From a virus: a DNA stretch of 64,000 nucleotides. Under the pieces are notes generated by a model. That model searched no databases. It worked only from the letters and a program-made list of their open reading frames with translations, and was not told the origin of the DNA. The position numbers were made by a program, and so were the translations under genes. The stretch is from positions 1 to 64,000 of IMG/VR virus record IMGVR_UViG_3300034418_007766; one strand, given 5' to 3'. Below, piece by piece: positions 7,491 to 14,999 of this stretch. Within the stretch, counting starts at the first letter, position 1, and every line of letters begins with the position of its first letter.

Positions 7491-8653
7491 TACTTGTTCT
7501 CCGAAACGTAGTCTCTGTAACGGTTTGTATCTCTACGCCATTGTTCACCATTACCTTGCATAATATCAATGTAACGTTCGATAGTTGCACTGGTCCAATC
7601 ACTGATTGCACCCATTTTTTCATGGGGTTTATCTAACAACAGCGTTAGTTTATCTTGTGCATCTTGTAAACTCCAAGGCACATACATTCTTGTATGATCG
7701 TTTGCAAAGATCTCTGGAAAACTTCTGTATGCTGGAAACAGCACGTTACATCCTAGTGCATCTGCTTCACTTACAGTATTACTAGTCCAGTCCTGTAATG
7801 CACAGTTAATCATAACCTTACTGTTATTAAGCATACTGTAATATTCATCTTTTTTAAGATTTTCGTAAATTGTTATCACACCATCTTTTTCTAAGTTTCT
7901 TGCCCTGTCAACGTATTTTTGATTATTACTACGCAAAGGCCCGCCTTGTAAAATAGCAAACTCAATATTATCTTCTGCATAGTTGCTTGCAAGATCCATA
8001 AAGAAATCTGGTTGTTTTTCTTGATCAAAACGTGCTGCAAACACAACTCTGTTTAAACGTTCATTCCAAGGAGTCAGATCTTCTCCACAACGTTCTTGCA
8101 CTTCTTGTTTATCAAATGCAAGTCCGCTGATGTTGTAGATAGGCGCTTTCCAATTTGCAATCTTCATATGTGCAACCATTTCTTCATTACTTGCTAAAAC
8201 ACCAGTAACAAACTCATTGCACATTTCTTCATACAAACTCATCCACTTGCTCATGCCCCAAACATGCACAAAGTCATCTGGGTCAATTGCTTGTGCCAAG
8301 CAGCGAATAAACACTTTAGGACGCTGTTTAGCAGGAATCTGATCCATAATATATGGCAACGATTCCATACCAGGCTGGAACATGTCTTCAAAGAAGATAA
8401 CATCTTCACCTGTAACTTCACCGTTACGCATCATTTGCACCAAGTTCATCATTTGCGACATTGCAAAGTAGGAACGGCCATGTGCATCTAGCACTTGGCC
8501 TATTTGGATTGCTTTTGTGTTATCGATTGTTGTTCCAGGAACATCTACCCAGTCAATGTTTCGTCGAGCAAATGCCCGACGAGACCATTCTGTAAGTTGT
8601 AGAGTATACCTGCCTTCATAGGGCTCCAAGCCCATGTAAAACAGTTTTCTCAT
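7487..8653 (-). CDS. Glycosyltransferase, GT-B/GT4-like
   Basis: A 388-residue protein with a GT-B pattern: a variable N-terminal domain, RVVFAARFDQEKQPDFFMDLA (about residues 203-223; typical start of the C-terminal nucleotide-sugar domain), and a late segment NTVSEADALGCNVLFPAYRSFPEIF that matches the E-x7-E donor-sugar motif region. It probably adds a sugar to phage DNA, a virion protein or a host glycan; the acceptor is unknown. Immediate 4-nt overlaps with galE and a small gene point to one transcription unit. Confidence 0.75.
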   Translation of the reverse strand: MRKLFYMGLEPYEGRYTLQLTEWSRRAFARRNIDWVDVPGTTIDNTKAIQIGQVLDAHGRSYFAMSQMMNLVQMMRNGEVTGEDVIFFEDMFQPGMESLPYIMDQIPAKQRPKVFIRCLAQAIDPDDFVHVWGMSKWMSLYEEMCNEFVTGVLASNEEMVAHMKIANWKAPIYNISGLAFDKQEVQERCGEDLTPWNERLNRVVFAARFDQEKQPDFFMDLASNYAEDNIEFAILQGGPLRSNNQKYVDRARNLEKDGVITIYENLKKDEYYSMLNNSKVMINCALQDWTSNTVSEADALGCNVLFPAYRSFPEIFANDHTRMYVPWSLQDAQDKLTLLLDKPHEKMGAISDWTSATIERYIDIMQGNGEQWRRDTNRYRDYVSENKY

Positions 8654-8847
8654 TTTTTACGACCTTTCGCACGTGACTTAGCACGTAGATAGTTTTGGTA
8701 TTTTAGATAAGACTGCCAATTCTTATCATCACGATTATACAAAGCCTTTTCATTAAAGACCTTGCCTTCAAAGCGGCAGTAATCTCGATATTCGTCGAGA
8801 TCATTAAAAACTTTTTGATATGCTGCACGATCAAATGCAATAGTCAT
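8650..8847 (-). CDS. Small hypothetical protein (65 aa), basic tail
   Basis: No functional family recognised. It is Tyr/Asp/Lys-rich with a strongly basic C-terminus (KSRAKGRKK) that could bind nucleic acid. It overlaps the glycosyltransferase start by 4 nt. Confidence 0.6.
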   Translation of the reverse strand: MTIAFDRAAYQKVFNDLDEYRDYCRFEGKVFNEKALYNRDDKNWQSYLKYQNYLRAKSRAKGRKK

Positions 8848-8865
8848 TTACCTTAATCCTTTTTT

Positions 8866-9327
8866 CTATGGGTAAACAATTTGACAGCCATTTTCGCCAT
8901 CTTCGGCGACATCAATAACAACAAAGCGGCCGGGATACTTTGCGTTAATTTGTGTATACAAGTCGTCTGCAATCATTTCGCAAGACTTGTGATTTAGTTC
9001 AATAGTTTTATCGTCATACAAACTTTCGAGCCAACGTTTAAACTGAATAAATTCAATATCTCTATCGTTATGTGTTACTTGAATTTGCACTTTAAAATGA
9101 AAGATGTGTCTATGAGCCACACCTAAGAAACTTACATCATCCCAACCACCAGTTGCAAGTGCCGGGTCGTCTTTTGCCGCAGGATACAAATGGATACCTT
9201 CTTTACGAAATGTTACCCAAATACTACGTTTTGCATTTTCTAAACTATTTGTCAATTTTTTATCTTCCTGTCGCATTTTCCAAAGTATCCAATCATAATA
9301 GCGTTCTGGTTCTTTGTTGTTACTCAT
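8866..9327 (-). CDS. queD: 6-carboxytetrahydropterin synthase-like (QueD/PTPS family)
   Basis: QueD converts dihydroneopterin triphosphate to 6-carboxytetrahydropterin, the step between FolE and QueE. Seen: a zinc-type AHRHIFHF segment (H72, H74), a DIEFIQFKRWLES stretch (about 90-102) matching the family's 'x-DF-x-x-LK' helix, SCEMIADDL (115-123) in place of PT-x-E-N-L-A, and a final VIDVAEDGENG-x-x-VY strand. The usual third zinc His and catalytic Cys are not obvious, so it may be divergent. The start is uncertain: the promoter -10 box lies 3 nt before ATG 9327 and there is no ribosome-binding site, so the transcript would be leaderless or the true start is ATG 9276. Confidence 0.7.
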   Translation of the reverse strand: MSNNKEPERYYDWILWKMRQEDKKLTNSLENAKRSIWVTFRKEGIHLYPAAKDDPALATGGWDDVSFLGVAHRHIFHFKVQIQVTHNDRDIEFIQFKRWLESLYDDKTIELNHKSCEMIADDLYTQINAKYPGRFVVIDVAEDGENGCQIVYP

Positions 9328-9329
9328 TA

Positions 9330-9358
9330 ACTATACTTTCATTTTGCAATTTTGTCAA
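9330..9358 (-). promoter_or_regulatory. Sigma70-like promoter for the queD-like gene
   Basis: On the minus strand, TTGACA (9358-9353), 17-bp spacer, TATAGT (9335-9330). The -10 box ends 3 nt before ATG 9327, so initiation would fall at or inside the annotated start. Confidence 0.65.
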
Positions 9359-9872
9359 GAGAAATAATTTCATCTGTAGTGTATTTAGACCAATGAGTAA
9401 ATCTTTCTTCCTTTTTTAAATCATGAATCTTATGAACCCAAACTCCTGGATTAGTTGCATCAAAATCTTTGTCATCGATTTTCAAACAAGCATTGTATCC
9501 TAACTGTTCAATATAAGGAATCTTAGCACTCAACATAGGAATAAATCTATTGTGTTCTGTATAACCAGATTCTAAGATCCACTCTGTATGCTCAATATCA
9601 AAATCTAAAGTTACCCAATATCCTTCCTTCAATAATGGAAAGACCATGCTATCATATGCTTCGTCAGGCTGATAGCTCATATTAGCACCAAGATAAATGT
9701 GTTTACAACCTTGTAAGGTTGCAATTTGAATAATTTCTTCAACTTCTTGCACACCTACAACAAATAATGTTTTTTTACCTTGTTGTGGAGTGCATTCTAC
9801 CTCTGTGCCAACAAAATATGCAACCTGTTCATTGTCGATGTCTATTACTTCTTGATCATAAGGTCGTTTCAT
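9339..9872 (-). CDS. Conserved-looking phage protein of unknown function (177 aa)
   Basis: No domain recognised with confidence. The protein has a beta-alpha layout: TLFVVGVQEVEEI (about 35-47), HIYLGANMS, WVTLDFDIEH and a C-terminal NPGVWVHKIHDL. It overlaps a 57-aa gene upstream by 4 nt. Its place between dpdA and the queD-like gene suggests, without proving, a link to base modification. Confidence 0.6.
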   Translation of the reverse strand: MKRPYDQEVIDIDNEQVAYFVGTEVECTPQQGKKTLFVVGVQEVEEIIQIATLQGCKHIYLGANMSYQPDEAYDSMVFPLLKEGYWVTLDFDIEHTEWILESGYTEHNRFIPMLSAKIPYIEQLGYNACLKIDDKDFDATNPGVWVHKIHDLKKEERFTHWSKYTTDEIISLDKIAK

Positions 9873-10042
9873 GCTTTTTTTGTCCTATACTGTTCATTCC
9901 ATAAATCCCAACGTTTTTTATAGTATTCATTTATTTCTGTTTTGGGATAATTTTTTTCTTCCATAGTTGAAATAATATTTTCAATATCTTCAAGTGCCAT
10001 TTCGATAGCCTCTAAACGTAATCTTTTTTCTTCAGAATCCAT
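9869..10042 (-). CDS. Small acidic helical protein (57 aa)
   Basis: A 57-residue charged, probably coiled-coil protein. The start (ATG 10042) overlaps the YdcH-like gene by 11 nt and the TGA overlaps the next ATG (ATGA). The reading frame is open only over this short span, so the case rests on coupling at both ends and protein-like composition. Confidence 0.55.
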   Translation of the reverse strand: MDSEEKRLRLEAIEMALEDIENIISTMEEKNYPKTEINEYYKKRWDLWNEQYRTKKA

Positions 10043-10241
10043 TTAAGCCGTTCTCCAATTGATATAATTGTTTTTCCAATCTATATATTTCATCTTTATA
10101 CCAAAGTTTTGCAGTTTTCAGTTTTCTTATTTGATCCATTACATTAAAATGTTTTTCCAATTCACTTATTTCGTCATCTAAATTCCTATGTTTTCTTTTA
10201 AGTTCTTGGATATGTGATTTAAGTGTTTGTGGATTTACCAT
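10032..10241 (-). CDS. YdcH-like (DUF465) coiled-coil protein
   Basis: The 69-residue protein shows the DUF465/YdcH pattern: L-K-x-K-H-x-x-L-D-x-x-I-x-x-L-E in the first half (about 13-28) and I-x-x-L-K-x-x-K-L-x-x-K-D-E-I-x-x-L-E in the second (about 38-56). DUF465 proteins are small helical-hairpin proteins of unknown role, common in proteobacteria. This could be a gene taken from the host. It sits directly after dpdA with no gap. Confidence 0.7.
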   Translation of the reverse strand: MVNPQTLKSHIQELKRKHRNLDDEISELEKHFNVMDQIRKLKTAKLWYKDEIYRLEKQLYQLENGLNGF

Positions 10242-11711
10242 TTATAACTCCTCAAATAATTTTCCAAACATTGTGCTTGCATTTACAGTTTTTTTACCAA
10301 TGTTTAGCCGAGTTCCAATTACATGCATCCAGTATTTACTATACTTGTCTATTAATTGTAAACTTTTTTCTCTATTTTGTAAAGAAAAAATTTCGTCAAC
10401 TACTTCTCTAAATTTGACTATGCCCCAACCAGGAAAGTCTTTGTCATTGATAAGCATGTATGGAAACAGTCCAGCATCGTATTGTTCGTTAGCACGTTGA
10501 GTGCTTTCAATATGCATCCAAACATTGTGACCCATTTGCAATGCATAGCTAAATGAGTCCCAACTGGTTTTACCTTCTTTGCCAATCTTGTTGAGATCAC
10601 CTGGTTTATAGATACAAATGTCTTTCATACTGCAATGTTTGCTGATAGGCGAATCTTCAAAGTTTTCAAACACACCATCAGCCATTACTCCATCACTAAA
10701 CAACCGTGTATCAGTTGAATATTTTTTGTCATCAGCACTTGGACCCATCATATAACTCCATTTGCCTCTGTCGTCTAACCTAATAGTATGATAAACTTGT
10801 CCATTTGCTGTTGCAAGGAACGGTGATGCACAGTCATATGTTATCATAAAGTTTTTATTGTGATACTTACGGACTGCACGTTGTATGTCTGTAAGTAATA
10901 CAGCCCATTCTAGTTTACTTGTGCCCAAGAAATGCATAACATCGTGTAACCCTTCTTCAAGCAACCCGTCATGTATTTGATGCACAAGGCGCCTTAAGAT
11001 AAGATGCACATCACACATGTTCTGTCCACCCATTGCCCAACCATTAAAGTGTGTGTCTGGATATTTTTTTGGATCACAATAATCCTTAAATTCGTCATAC
11101 CAACTGTCTGCGTCAGCATGATTGCTACCTTGTAGAACATTTAGCACTTTAAAGTTGCCGCGGCGATTAGTCATATAGTATTTTGCATTGATGTGTGTTG
11201 CATCTACTGCATCTTGATAACTGTGAATGTTTGCTGCTTTTGCTGCTTTAGGATCTTGGAATGTCCAAGTTGGAATATCCAACATCATTCCATAGTCCAT
11301 GTATTCTTCCATCCAGTTTACAACTAGTTCACGCTTTTTAGCAGCCTTTGGACAGTTTGGATCAGTCCAGTCGCCTTCCCACAAGCCTTTTGCAATCTGG
11401 AAACCACCTGAGTCACCAAGTAGCCATGAATTATCTCTGTCGCGGTTACGCAACATGTCTTCTTTTTCACTGAACTTGTTTGTATCAAGTTCTGCGTGTC
11501 CTGCAGAATAGAGTGCCCACTTGTAGTGGAACGCTCCTTTATCTAGATTTAAAAAATTTAAACCTTCTACTCCACCGATACCTGTAGGAACTCTAGCAGG
11601 ATCAACGTATTCTCCAAAACGTTGTTTTCCTACAAATGTAGCATAAAAACCACTTATACTTGGAAGGAACACAGCATAGTCATTCTGTGTTTCGGTAAGG
11701 TTAATCTTCAT
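10242..11711 (-). CDS. dpdA: DpdA-like 7-deazaguanine DNA transglycosylase (TGT superfamily)
   Basis: A 489-residue homologue of tRNA-guanine transglycosylase. Seen: GDSGGFQ (D100-Q105, the substrate-binding aspartate loop), MLDIPTW with D145, VLQGSNHADADSWY (192-205), GWAMGGQ (224-230), HFLGTS (260-265) and ITYDCASPF with D293 as candidate nucleophile. Known phage DpdA proteins exchange guanine in DNA for a preQ0-derived base, protecting DNA from restriction. FolE, QueD-like and QueE genes in the same window support DNA rather than tRNA as target. A QueC, if needed, is not in view. The start overlaps the clamp gene stop by 1 nt. Confidence 0.85.
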   Translation of the reverse strand: MKINLTETQNDYAVFLPSISGFYATFVGKQRFGEYVDPARVPTGIGGVEGLNFLNLDKGAFHYKWALYSAGHAELDTNKFSEKEDMLRNRDRDNSWLLGDSGGFQIAKGLWEGDWTDPNCPKAAKKRELVVNWMEEYMDYGMMLDIPTWTFQDPKAAKAANIHSYQDAVDATHINAKYYMTNRRGNFKVLNVLQGSNHADADSWYDEFKDYCDPKKYPDTHFNGWAMGGQNMCDVHLILRRLVHQIHDGLLEEGLHDVMHFLGTSKLEWAVLLTDIQRAVRKYHNKNFMITYDCASPFLATANGQVYHTIRLDDRGKWSYMMGPSADDKKYSTDTRLFSDGVMADGVFENFEDSPISKHCSMKDICIYKPGDLNKIGKEGKTSWDSFSYALQMGHNVWMHIESTQRANEQYDAGLFPYMLINDKDFPGWGIVKFREVVDEIFSLQNREKSLQLIDKYSKYWMHVIGTRLNIGKKTVNASTMFGKLFEEL

Positions 11712-12439
11712 TATTTCTGTTGTGCTGGTAGAATGTAATCGTATTTTGCCATGCCGCTGTCTACTGAAATCTTCATAGCGCCTTGGTCTGTGATGCTCAT
11801 AGTTTTATCACCATCCAAGTTCAAGATAGCAATGGTTTGTGCAACTGGCCATGCCCATGTATGTGTTAATGTGCCTTCGACTCCGTGTGCAAATGTAAAT
11901 GAACCTGCGTGTGTTGCTTCGTCACCAAAGTAAAAGTTTAGATTACCATCTTCTGTTTTAACTTGGAATACAGTTTCCTCACTGTGCGCTCCTGCCATAA
12001 GTTTCATACGTGCAATTGCAGCCATGCTTGGTTGAATTTCCACATCCCAGCTGTTGCCTTTGAACTTTACACTTTTTAGTTTTTCTTCGATAATAGCTTT
12101 GTTCATAAAGCGATAATCATTTTTAAAATCGCCTGCTGCATTTTCAAAATGAATGTGTGTCGGTATAGTTTCGCCATTACGTTCTGCCTCAACTACATCA
12201 ATGTTTGCATTTTCTTTGTATTCTGGATTGTTCAAATGATATGCAAGTTTGCCTAAGTCAGGCATGCCAAATGTGCTGTAGAATTCAGCTACTGGCGAAT
12301 GTGTTGTTGCTGTCATAATGACACTTCTGTCATCTGCCATGCTTTCGATGGTTGTGTATTCGTCAGCATTGACTTTGAGTGTTGTAATAAAGCCAAGTTT
12401 ATGTGTATGGCTCACAATGTCTTGTAAAATATCCTGCAT
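11711..12439 (-). CDS. 45: DNA polymerase sliding clamp (T4 gp45-like)
   Basis: A 242-residue processivity clamp homologue. Overall length, two-domain pattern and the C-terminal DQGAMKISVDSGMAKYDYILPA fit T4-like gp45. In T4 the trimeric clamp tethers polymerase gp43 and also activates late transcription through gp33/gp55; the ATAAATA promoters in this window fit that use. It is preceded by a near-consensus early promoter and a GGAG ribosome-binding site. Confidence 0.85.
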   Translation of the reverse strand: MQDILQDIVSHTHKLGFITTLKVNADEYTTIESMADDRSVIMTATTHSPVAEFYSTFGMPDLGKLAYHLNNPEYKENANIDVVEAERNGETIPTHIHFENAAGDFKNDYRFMNKAIIEEKLKSVKFKGNSWDVEIQPSMAAIARMKLMAGAHSEETVFQVKTEDGNLNFYFGDEATHAGSFTFAHGVEGTLTHTWAWPVAQTIAILNLDGDKTMSITDQGAMKISVDSGMAKYDYILPAQQK

Positions 12440-12459
12440 GAGTTTACTCCTATTGTTTC

Positions 12460-12488
12460 ATTATACTTGATATGTAATTGAAAGTCAA
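12460..12488 (-). promoter_or_regulatory. Sigma70-like promoter for the sliding clamp
   Basis: On the minus strand, TTGACT (12488-12483), 17-bp spacer, perfect TATAAT (12465-12460), with about 20 nt from -10 to the ATG and a GGAG Shine-Dalgarno. The -35 overlaps the stop of the preceding small gene. Confidence 0.85.
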
Positions 12489-12628
12489 GTATTTTCTTCT
12501 TCCTCTTTGATCATAAAGTGAACTTTTATAATAGACCCTTTTTGCTTTTTAATATAAAACTCTAAACCGTGTTGGTTGAATATTTTTATAAGTTCGTTCA
12601 AGGTCGGGTCTGGTTTTATTTCTATCAC
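12485..12628 (-). CDS. Small protein (47 aa), GTG start
   Basis: A 47-residue protein starting with GTG 12628, which overlaps the TGA of the dehydrogenase gene (GTGA) and has AGGA about 8 nt upstream. It fills a gap that otherwise has no gene, and its TGA is part of the clamp promoter's TTGACT box. Charged with a run of glutamates near the end. Function unknown. Confidence 0.5.
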   Translation of the reverse strand: MIEIKPDPTLNELIKIFNQHGLEFYIKKQKGSIIKVHFMIKEEEENT

Positions 12629-13371
12629 TTTCTGATCCTTTTATTATAGTTGTTAGCAGCTTCAAGTATATTTAGATTTTTATCAAAATTAGCTGCCGTT
12701 TTTAATATAGCACTTACGTCTTTTGGAAAACAATGTCCTCCAAATCCACGCTCACTGGTTACTGTTGTATGACTTGATCCAATACGAGGATCTAAGCCAA
12801 TGTATTCTGCTACTTTTTTGTAGTCAGTATTTGTGTTTTCACACAAGTCATAAATTTCATTAAAAAAAGCAACTTTGGTTGCTAGAAAACTGTTGCGGAA
12901 ATATTTTACAAGAATAAGTTCTTCCGGTGTCGCAGTAAAGATATTGATATTGCCCATTGCGTTTAGAAACAAATCTTGCCAAAAGCCAACATCATCGCCC
13001 CCAATAAGAATAGTGCTATTATTTTTAAAATCTTCTAGTGCTGACTCTGCTCTTAGAAATTCTGGTGAAAAACAAATTTTATCATGAGTAAAATTAGTCC
13101 GTAAATTTTGCCAGCCTTCTATGCTGATTGTGCTTTTTATCAAAATAGGAACATTTTTAGCATCATCGATCACTGCTTCTACGTTAGACATATCACAACT
13201 ACCATCTTCATTCATTGGTGTAGAAACACATACAATAATAGCATCACAATGTCGTAAATCGTCATAGTGTCCTTTGTCAGGATCACTGATTAGTATTTCA
13301 TAATATTCTTTAAGTGCTTGATGGTGGGCTTGTCCTACATACCCATATCCAGCAATACCTATTTTAAGCAT
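12625..13371 (-). CDS. UDP-glucose/GDP-mannose dehydrogenase-like, short form
   Basis: Seen: N-terminal NAD fold with GIAGYGYVG (5-13), VCVSTPM (47-53), SPEFLRAESA (102-111), and the catalytic C214 in GFGGHCFPKD. These match UDP-glucose 6-dehydrogenase, which makes UDP-glucuronate. At 248 residues it stops just after the catalytic cysteine and central helix and lacks the C-terminal sugar-nucleotide domain found in cellular enzymes (about 390-450). It may work as a reduced dimer or be altered in function. It overlaps the phosphomannomutase-like gene by 8 nt. Confidence 0.8.
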   Translation of the reverse strand: MLKIGIAGYGYVGQAHHQALKEYYEILISDPDKGHYDDLRHCDAIIVCVSTPMNEDGSCDMSNVEAVIDDAKNVPILIKSTISIEGWQNLRTNFTHDKICFSPEFLRAESALEDFKNNSTILIGGDDVGFWQDLFLNAMGNINIFTATPEELILVKYFRNSFLATKVAFFNEIYDLCENTNTDYKKVAEYIGLDPRIGSSHTTVTSERGFGGHCFPKDVSAILKTAANFDKNLNILEAANNYNKRIRK

Positions 13372-14059
13372 ATTCTTTTAACTTTTCCCAAGTGTCTTTC
13401 CATCCATTCACAGCAATTGCTTTGCTAGGATGTTTTAACTTCTTTGCTAGTGGATAATCGTTGCCATCTTGTTCCATTTTGTCACCAAAGAAAATAATGC
13501 GATCAAAGTCATTGAAGTCGTCGAGTATTTGTCCTTTGTCCCAACCTGTAGGATAGATATCAATACCTGTTTCTCCTCCTACTTTGGCTGTGATTTCTGG
13601 AAACTCTAAGTTTATCTGGAATGCAATACTTTCACGTTCTTTATTTTCAATGTCGTGTTTAATATATAACTTACGTTCGCCTAGTGTGGCGTTTCTACCA
13701 ACTATACTAAAGTTGACACAGCCTGGACGTTCTTCAATGTGATTACCTGTGCGTAAAGGAAAACTGCTTGCTTGTAGCCAACCATGCATTAGATCCATAA
13801 GTTCTTTTGGTGCTGTCCAATCTTTGCTTCTAACATTTACACCAGCACTGTATACATCATTGCCGCTACAATTGTATACAACTTTGGCTAGGTTGTATGT
13901 TTCACCAATCTGTTCAATAGTTTTTTCTTTATCACTACCTGTTACAAGATAAACATCATTGACCAAGCAAAATGTATTAAAGAATGCCTTAAACTCATAG
14001 TCCATTTTACCACGACTTGGTGTAAGTGTTCCGTCTACATCAAAAACAAACTTATTCAT
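13364..14059 (-). CDS. HAD-family phosphomannomutase-like phosphohydrolase
   Basis: The HAD signature FDVDGTLTPSR (6-16) with D7/D9 is followed by a PMM-type cap and core: RPGCVNFSIVGR, GGETGIDIYPTGWDKGQ and FFGDKMEQDGNDYPLAK. These match eukaryotic-type alpha-phosphomannomutase (Man-6-P to Man-1-P) rather than the bacterial ManB fold. Together with the dehydrogenase and epimerase this points to nucleotide-sugar supply. I use ATG 14059 (MNKFVFD); a GTG two codons earlier is possible. Confidence 0.75.
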   Translation of the reverse strand: MNKFVFDVDGTLTPSRGKMDYEFKAFFNTFCLVNDVYLVTGSDKEKTIEQIGETYNLAKVVYNCSGNDVYSAGVNVRSKDWTAPKELMDLMHGWLQASSFPLRTGNHIEERPGCVNFSIVGRNATLGERKLYIKHDIENKERESIAFQINLEFPEITAKVGGETGIDIYPTGWDKGQILDDFNDFDRIIFFGDKMEQDGNDYPLAKKLKHPSKAIAVNGWKDTWEKLKEYA

Positions 14060-14210
14060 ATACACAGACCGCCTTTTCGCCTTCTGTGAATGTTGTTTCT
14101 AATACTACTCTGTTTATTTCACATTGTTGATTAGTGTTATAGGTGTTAAACTTTGTAGCTTTATATTCATCATAATCTGCGATGTAGCTAACAACTAATA
14201 AAATCCACAT
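14052..14210 (-). CDS. Small hypothetical protein (52 aa)
   Basis: No family recognised. Start placed at ATG 14210, which overlaps the upstream stop (TAATG). The first residues are hydrophobic (MWILLVVSYI), possibly a short membrane anchor or buried strand. Confidence 0.5.
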   Translation of the reverse strand: MWILLVVSYIADYDEYKATKFNTYNTNQQCEINRVVLETTFTEGEKAVCVYE

Positions 14211-14401
14211 TACGGATTCTCCTTGATCCAAACACATTCACTAATATCTTCCGGTGTATCATACATGCGCTTACACACTTCATAAGGATGACTATAACTG
14301 CCTAGTGCTAGTCCTAGCACAAATACAAGTGCAATAGGAATACCATATTTGCTGGTTGTAGTAAACCCAGTTCTAAAACCTTCCCAAAATGCTTTACTCA
14401 T
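14210..14401 (-). CDS. Small single-pass membrane protein (63 aa)
   Basis: One clear transmembrane segment at about 20-36 (IPIALVFVLGLALG) and two cysteines in the C-terminal part (C43, C56). Function unknown. It overlaps its neighbours by 1-4 nt. Confidence 0.6.
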   Translation of the reverse strand: MSKAFWEGFRTGFTTTSKYGIPIALVFVLGLALGSYSHPYEVCKRMYDTPEDISECVWIKENP

Positions 14402-14583
14402 CCTTGCTGTGCCTTGTGCTGTGCAACACCTGCTGCCTTTGCTAGTTCTGAAAAGCGATCAGCAACCTGTCGCATTTCAGCTTCCATAAGTTTGTCTCGT
14501 TCTCCAAAACTTCTTGCCATGTTATGCAGCAAGATAACCATATCACCATCTGTTAATGGTTTACGTCCTTCAGGTAGTGGCAT
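14398..14583 (-). CDS. Small hypothetical protein (61 aa)
   Basis: No family recognised. Helical and charged, with an N-terminal PLPEGRKPLTDGDM stretch. It overlaps the cytidylyltransferase 3' end by 14 nt. Confidence 0.55.
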   Translation of the reverse strand: MPLPEGRKPLTDGDMVILLHNMARSFGERDKLMEAEMRQVADRFSELAKAAGVAQHKAQQG

Positions 14584-14995
14584 TTTTCTCCCTTTCTGCT
14601 ACTCGCTTTCTTAAGTCGCTTGATGAGAAGCGGTGATCTCTTTTGTTGAAATGTAGCTGGATACCCCGCTTCTTGCAAATATCCTTGCCAGTAAAATCCT
14701 TTTCACGATACTCTTCTCCTAGTATTCTAACATCTATGTGATACATTGTCAAGATATCTTCTAGGTCTTGTTCAGTGCCATATGGGATTATCTCATCTAC
14801 ATAACTAACACCTTTTAGTTGTGTGTATCGTTCAACAATGGTTTGCACAGGTGCGTTTTTTTCTGGTCTATCTGCACTTGGATCCATTTGTAATCCACAG
14901 ATAAGATAATCACATTGTTCTTTTGCTTCGCGGAGCATTTGTATATGTCCTGCGTGTAATAAATCAAATGTTGAACAAGTAAATCCTACTTTCAT
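14570..14995 (-). CDS. Cytidylyltransferase (glycerol-3-phosphate type, TagD-like)
   Basis: A 141-residue nucleotidyltransferase of the HxGH family: FDLLHAGH (10-17), and SSSDLR (124-129) in the position of the ISTS-x-x-[IL]-[KR] motif. Closest by eye to glycerol-3-phosphate and related cytidylyltransferases that form CDP-alcohols or CDP-linked precursors. Start set at ATG 14995, just after the polymerase stop; a longer in-frame start would overlap polymerase. It fits the nucleotide-sugar/glycan theme of nearby genes. Confidence 0.8.
   Translation of the reverse strand: MKVGFTCSTFDLLHAGHIQMLREAKEQCDYLICGLQMDPSADRPEKNAPVQTIVERYTQLKGVSYVDEIIPYGTEQDLEDILTMYHIDVRILGEEYREKDFTGKDICKKRGIQLHFNKRDHRFSSSDLRKRVAEREKNATT
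14724..14752 (-). promoter_or_regulatory. Possible sigma70-like promoter inside the cytidylyltransferase gene
   Basis: On the minus strand, TTGACA (14752-14747), 17-bp spacer, TAGAAT (14729-14724). It could drive the run of small genes starting at 14583. The same box/spacing pattern as stronger sites supports it, but it lies inside coding sequence. Confidence 0.45.
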
Positions 14996-14999
14996 TTTT

